This document shows, piece by piece, positions 32,340 to 34,791 of a DNA stretch of 34,791 nucleotides. Numbering within the stretch: the first letter of the stretch is position 1; each line of letters opens with the position of its first letter. The DNA is from an uncultured Geobacter sp. (GTDB lineage Bacteria; Desulfobacterota; Desulfuromonadia; Geobacterales; Geobacteraceae): NCBI GenBank assembly GCA_903925075.1, contig CAIYDQ010000162.1, forward strand, positions 1 to 34,791, read 5' to 3'. Both the position numbers and the translations under genes were made by a program. Below the pieces are notes generated by a model. The model made no database searches and was not told the origin of the DNA. It saw only the letters and a list, made by a program, of their open reading frames with translations.

Positions 32340-32376
32340 CTGACCTCCGCCCGGGCTAAGCCCGGGGTTGCACGTT
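32340..32376. repeat. 37-bp direct repeat, copy 1 (next to RND start)
   Basis: Matches 32532-32568 at 34 of 37 positions; only the three bases of the hairpin loop differ. Each copy contains CCCGGGC-NNN-GCCCGGG, a perfect 7-bp stem. On the minus strand the copy ends in GGAGGTCAG, which is the ribosome site of the RND gene, so the hairpin sits directly before the site. Confidence 0.9.
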
Positions 32377-32417
32377 AAAATGGCTGATTTCCTGCAATGC
32401 ATGCTGCAACCACTGCC

Positions 32418-32431
32418 CCCCTCTAGAGGGG
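32418..32431. repeat. Perfect 14-bp palindrome CCCCTCTAGAGGGG
   Basis: Self-complementary and located just before palindromic repeat copy B in the DUF1302-RND gap. It could be a small hairpin or a protein site; nothing distinguishes these. Confidence 0.5.
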
Positions 32432-32439
32432 AGGGCTTC

Positions 32440-32527
32440 GTAGGTCGCGTTGAGGCACGAAACGCGACGTTGCGGTGATGCGCCGTGGGCAATGTCGTTC
32501 ACAATGCACCCGTTCAACGCGACCTAC
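32440..32527. repeat. Long palindromic repeat, copy B
   Basis: Arms GTAGGTCGCGTTGA (32440-32453) and TTCAACGCGACCTAC (32513-32527) pair perfectly. The left 33 bp equals the left arm of copy A (17073 onward) but for one base, while the centre differs. It lies between the DUF1302 stop and the RND start, with the 37-bp direct repeats on either side. Confidence 0.9.
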
Positions 32528-32531
32528 GCAT

Positions 32532-32568
32532 CTGACCTCCGCCCGGGCCAGGCCCGGGGTTGCACGTT
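32532..32568. repeat. 37-bp direct repeat, copy 2
   Basis: Second copy of the repeat at 32340-32376, same orientation, 192 bp away and 5 bp past the DUF1302 stop codon. Its GGAGG is followed on the minus strand by ATG and four codons before a stop, probably by chance. Confidence 0.9.
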
Positions 32569-32572
32569 GCCT

Positions 32573-34378
32573 TTAGAAGTTGTAGGTCACGAAGCCGCCG
32601 ACGAAGTCGCGGTCGGCCAGCGGTTGCCGCAGGTTGCTGTCGCCTCCGCCGTCGCCCCCGGCGCCGCCGAAGAACTTGGCGTAGTTGATGCCGGCCTGCC
32701 ACTTGGCGGGGTTCATGTTGAACAGGATATAGGCGTTGGTCGACTTGGCGCCCGCGGCGTAGTTGAAGGTCATGGTGGGGGTGTCGCCGGCGATGGCGTG
32801 GAAGAAGGTCACGCCGGGGGTAACCTGCCAGCCGGGGATAAGCGAACCGTCGTAGGTCCAGTTGAAGTCCGCCGTGTAGCCGCCCGACCACTTGCTCCCC
32901 ACGCCGGGAACCGTCTGGCTGACGCCGCCGGGGTTGGCGTTGCTGTTGGCCATCCAGGACATGTAGCCCGCCGCCGGCACCTGATAGAACGTCCCTGATT
33001 GTCCGGGGAGCGACCTCGCATACACGCTCTGCAGATCCGGGAAGTAGATGCCCACCGCCTCTCCGGTGAAGACGCCGCTGTCGGCGCCCAAAAGGTGGAG
33101 CAGCCAGCCGTGGTCGCCGGGGGTGAGCATGAGCAGGCCGGTCAGGTGGCTTTGGTATTTCTGGGTGTCGGCCCACAACTTGGCGCCGCCCGGCAGCACG
33201 GGGTTGGTGTCGACGGTGCCGTCAGCCAGCAGCACCCCGGGCGACGACAGGGAGATCGCCTCCTTGGGCCGATAGGACAGCTCCCAGCCGACGGCCCAGT
33301 TACCAATCGGCATGTTGGCGCTCACGCCGTACAACTGGCGGTTTTCCAGGAAATTCCATTGCGCGTTCAGGTCTTCGGTGAAGCCGAGCACCGGCATCTT
33401 GTCGTGATAATTCATGAAGTAGAGGCCGAGGTCCATCTGGATACCTTGCGGCTTGTAGTGTATCGCCACCCCGAATTGACCCTGGTCCCTGGGCGTTTTG
33501 TCCGCGGTAAAGGGAATGTCGATGGTATTGAACGGGGTTGGGGGGCCGTTGTTGACCAGATTGGCCAAGGAGATGTGCCCGGCCGGCGAACTTATGTTGT
33601 CCAATCCGCCGAAGTTGGTATTGCCGGGATTCAGGAAAAAGGGACTTCTTCCCTTGTCGTAAACGTCCGCGATCGACCAGTAGCTCCCCACCGGCGGGAC
33701 GCGGTTGCGGTTCCAGTCCCACTGGTAATAGGCCTCGACGTTCATCCCGTTGCCAAGGCCGGTGGAGAAGCTGATCATCGGAGCCGGGATGACCGCCTCC
33801 TTCAACTGCGTGCCGGGGATCATCAGCTTCTGCAGGTCCAGCGCGTTGGTCTGGTTAATGCCGCCCAAGGCGAAGATGCTTTCGCCCCAACTGATCACCT
33901 GGTTGCCGACCCTGACGCGGGCGGTCTGCTCGCCCAAGTTGAACTCCTTGCTGATCCACAGATCGAGCAGGCGGTAGTCGCGCGCCACCTGGTCCCTGGA
34001 GTTGTCGGGAAGCGGCGAGCGGGCGGTTTCGGTCGCCATGAAATCGTAGAGCAGCGTGCCGCGGGCCATCACCTTGAAGCGCTGCGGGAAAGTAAGCAGC
34101 AACTCGGGGGTAAGCTTTACGTAGGTGGCAAAGGGGTCGCCCTTGCGGTAGTTCAGGTTGCCGTCGTCCCCGTTGGACCACTGCGAGGTGTTGGCGTTGG
34201 GGCTGTACCTGGGATCGCCCACCATGCTCGCCTTGGGATCGTTCAGACGGATGCCGGCGCCAGCGGTGGCCTGGGTGTCGAGGGAGCCCTTGATCTCTTC
34301 GGTGACCTGAAACTGGAACGCCTGCGCCGCGCCTGCCATGAGCAGCGCTGAAACCGTCATTGCCAAAATCTTCTTCAT
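32573..34378 (-). CDS. DUF1302 outer-membrane protein
   Basis: A 601-residue exported protein. The signal peptide is MKKILAMTVSALLMAGAAQA (residues 1-20), followed by a region rich in amphipathic beta strands with many aromatic and Gly/Asn residues, and the chain ends in TYNF, the C-terminal aromatic typical of outer-membrane beta barrels. Segments near the start (VTEEIKGSLDTQATAGAGIRLNDP) and RVGNQVISWGESIFALGGIN match the DUF1302 family as remembered. DUF1302 proteins are encoded with DUF1329 and RND genes and are thought to form a channel for hydrophobic compounds. The start at 34378 has GAGGAGG 6 nt upstream. Confidence 0.9.
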   Translation of the reverse strand: MKKILAMTVSALLMAGAAQAFQFQVTEEIKGSLDTQATAGAGIRLNDPKASMVGDPRYSPNANTSQWSNGDDGNLNYRKGDPFATYVKLTPELLLTFPQRFKVMARGTLLYDFMATETARSPLPDNSRDQVARDYRLLDLWISKEFNLGEQTARVRVGNQVISWGESIFALGGINQTNALDLQKLMIPGTQLKEAVIPAPMISFSTGLGNGMNVEAYYQWDWNRNRVPPVGSYWSIADVYDKGRSPFFLNPGNTNFGGLDNISSPAGHISLANLVNNGPPTPFNTIDIPFTADKTPRDQGQFGVAIHYKPQGIQMDLGLYFMNYHDKMPVLGFTEDLNAQWNFLENRQLYGVSANMPIGNWAVGWELSYRPKEAISLSSPGVLLADGTVDTNPVLPGGAKLWADTQKYQSHLTGLLMLTPGDHGWLLHLLGADSGVFTGEAVGIYFPDLQSVYARSLPGQSGTFYQVPAAGYMSWMANSNANPGGVSQTVPGVGSKWSGGYTADFNWTYDGSLIPGWQVTPGVTFFHAIAGDTPTMTFNYAAGAKSTNAYILFNMNPAKWQAGINYAKFFGGAGGDGGGDSNLRQPLADRDFVGGFVTYNF

Positions 34379-34417
34379 TCACTACCTCCTCAAATGGAGC
34401 ATATAAAGCGTCGATGA

Positions 34418-34460
34418 CCCGGCGCGGGCGGCCTCAAGCGGCCGACCCGCCCGCGCCGGG
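34418..34460 (-). promoter_or_regulatory. Very stable hairpin between DUF1329 and DUF1302 genes
   Basis: CCCGGCGCGGGCGG (34418-34431) pairs perfectly with CCGCCCGCGCCGGG (34447-34460): a 14-bp, almost wholly GC stem with a 15-nt loop. No T-run follows on the minus strand, so it is probably not a full terminator. It may stabilise the DUF1329 transcript end or set different expression levels in the operon. Confidence 0.7.
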
Positions 34461-34484
34461 CACGGCGAAATCAAGCGGCGAAGG

Positions 34485-34790
34485 TCAGCGCTCGCTGGTG
34501 GCCCTCAGGTTCTCGCCGGTGAACCACCCCGGCTTGAAGCGCGGATCGCTGGTTTCCGCGAGCCACTTGATGTCCTTGCCGGTGCCGACCGAACCCTGAT
34601 CGTAGACGTAGCGTCCGTTGGTCAGGTCGTACTGCACGAAGGGCTGGGTCGCGAAGCTGCCGCCCAATTCCCAAACGGGGATCGGATAGGCCTCGCGCAC
34701 CTTCCAAAGGCCACCCTTGGTGTCGTACCCCTCGCCCGCGACCGCCAGCCAGCTGTCCTCGTCGATGTAGAACACTTTCTTGGGCTCGGT
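34485..34790 (-). CDS. DUF1329 lipoprotein-like protein, C-terminal part (5' end outside window)
   Basis: The frame is open to the right edge; only about 101 residues are visible. The start of the visible part, KKVFYIDEDSWLAVAGEGYDTKGGLW followed by RVREAYPIPVW-like sequence, is characteristic of the end of DUF1329 proteins, whose fold resembles outer-membrane lipoprotein carriers (LolA/LolB type). They are periplasmic or outer-membrane attached and co-occur with DUF1302 and RND genes. It is the first visible gene of this transcription unit; its promoter lies outside. The N-terminal signal and any lipobox cannot be seen. Confidence 0.85.
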   Translation of the reverse strand, partial: TEPKKVFYIDEDSWLAVAGEGYDTKGGLWKVREAYPIPVWELGGSFATQPFVQYDLTNGRYVYDQGSVGTGKDIKWLAETSDPRFKPGWFTGENLRATSER

Positions 34791-34791
34791 A

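Noticed and set aside
28768-32343. Very long open frame on the plus strand (over 1100 codons) opposite the RND, YCF48 and aminotransferase genes
   Set aside because: It is antisense to three well-supported genes, has biased composition rich in His, Gly, Asp and Arg as expected from the complement of GC-rich codons, and no recognisable domain.
32514-32531. Five-codon leader frame after GGAGG in the second 37-bp repeat
   Set aside because: It arises from the palindromic repeat directly following the ribosome-like site; no sign of selection as a leader peptide.

Overview
The window looks like chromosomal DNA of a Geobacter-type deltaproteobacterium (Desulfuromonadales: Geobacter, Citrifermentans or Geomonas). 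This is inferred from GC-rich coding sequence, strong GGAGG ribosome sites, a ptb-buk pair, small secreted proteins and the mix of families; no rRNA or marker gene confirms it. No tRNA, rRNA, CRISPR array, transposase or phage gene was seen.

Layout. Positions 1-5.7 kb are mostly plus strand and ordinary: the end of an FG-GAP/VCBS-like protein, a 90-residue secreted protein with its own promoter and terminator, a DUF294/GlnD-like nucleotidyltransferase, a convergent radical SAM protein (minus strand), and a 65-residue protein translationally coupled to an MFS transporter. From 5.87 kb to the right edge every gene is on the minus strand, so transcription runs right to left.

From 5.9 to 19.2 kb lies a molybdenum-hydroxylase and acyl-phosphate region. 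It holds an orphan Liv-type binding protein, a three-subunit molybdenum hydroxylase (2Fe-2S, Mo and FAD subunits; the FAD subunit has a Cys-rich insertion like that of 4-hydroxybenzoyl-CoA reductase), a butyrate kinase, an IclR regulator with a strong promoter and a palindromic putative operator, a CoxE-like VWA protein with a MoxR/CoxD-like AAA+ ATPase, MoaA, and a phosphate butyryltransferase with a second butyrate kinase. MoaA can supply cofactor and MoxR/VWA can mature the hydroxylase; ptb-buk can turn an acyl-CoA product into acid plus ATP.

From 19.8 to 28.9 kb lies what looks like an amine or amino-acid catabolic operon: class III aminotransferase, PuuP-like permease, aldehyde dehydrogenase, second APC permease, a small DUF3156-like protein, a MoaF-family protein and two SDR dehydrogenases. 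Several of these genes overlap.

From 28.95 kb to the right edge lies a cell-envelope module: DUF1329 (partial), DUF1302 outer-membrane protein, RND/MMPL transporter and YCF48-like protein. It runs with only 22 bp of spacing into the aminotransferase gene, so envelope transport and amine catabolism may form one transcription unit.

The intergenic DNA is unusually rich in repeats: a long palindrome present twice (17073-17165, 32440-32527), a loose family of about 11-bp-phased repeats forming two large hairpins plus single arms, two 9-bp tandem arrays bracketing the VWA/MoxR pair, a 12-bp in-frame tandem repeat at the end of the Mo subunit, and a 37-bp direct repeat carrying the RND ribosome site. 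No wholly new enzyme system could be proven by reading alone. The best leads are the joining of the envelope module to the amine operon, the MoaF-SDR pair, the Mo-hydroxylase/kinase/maturation grouping and the repeat families.
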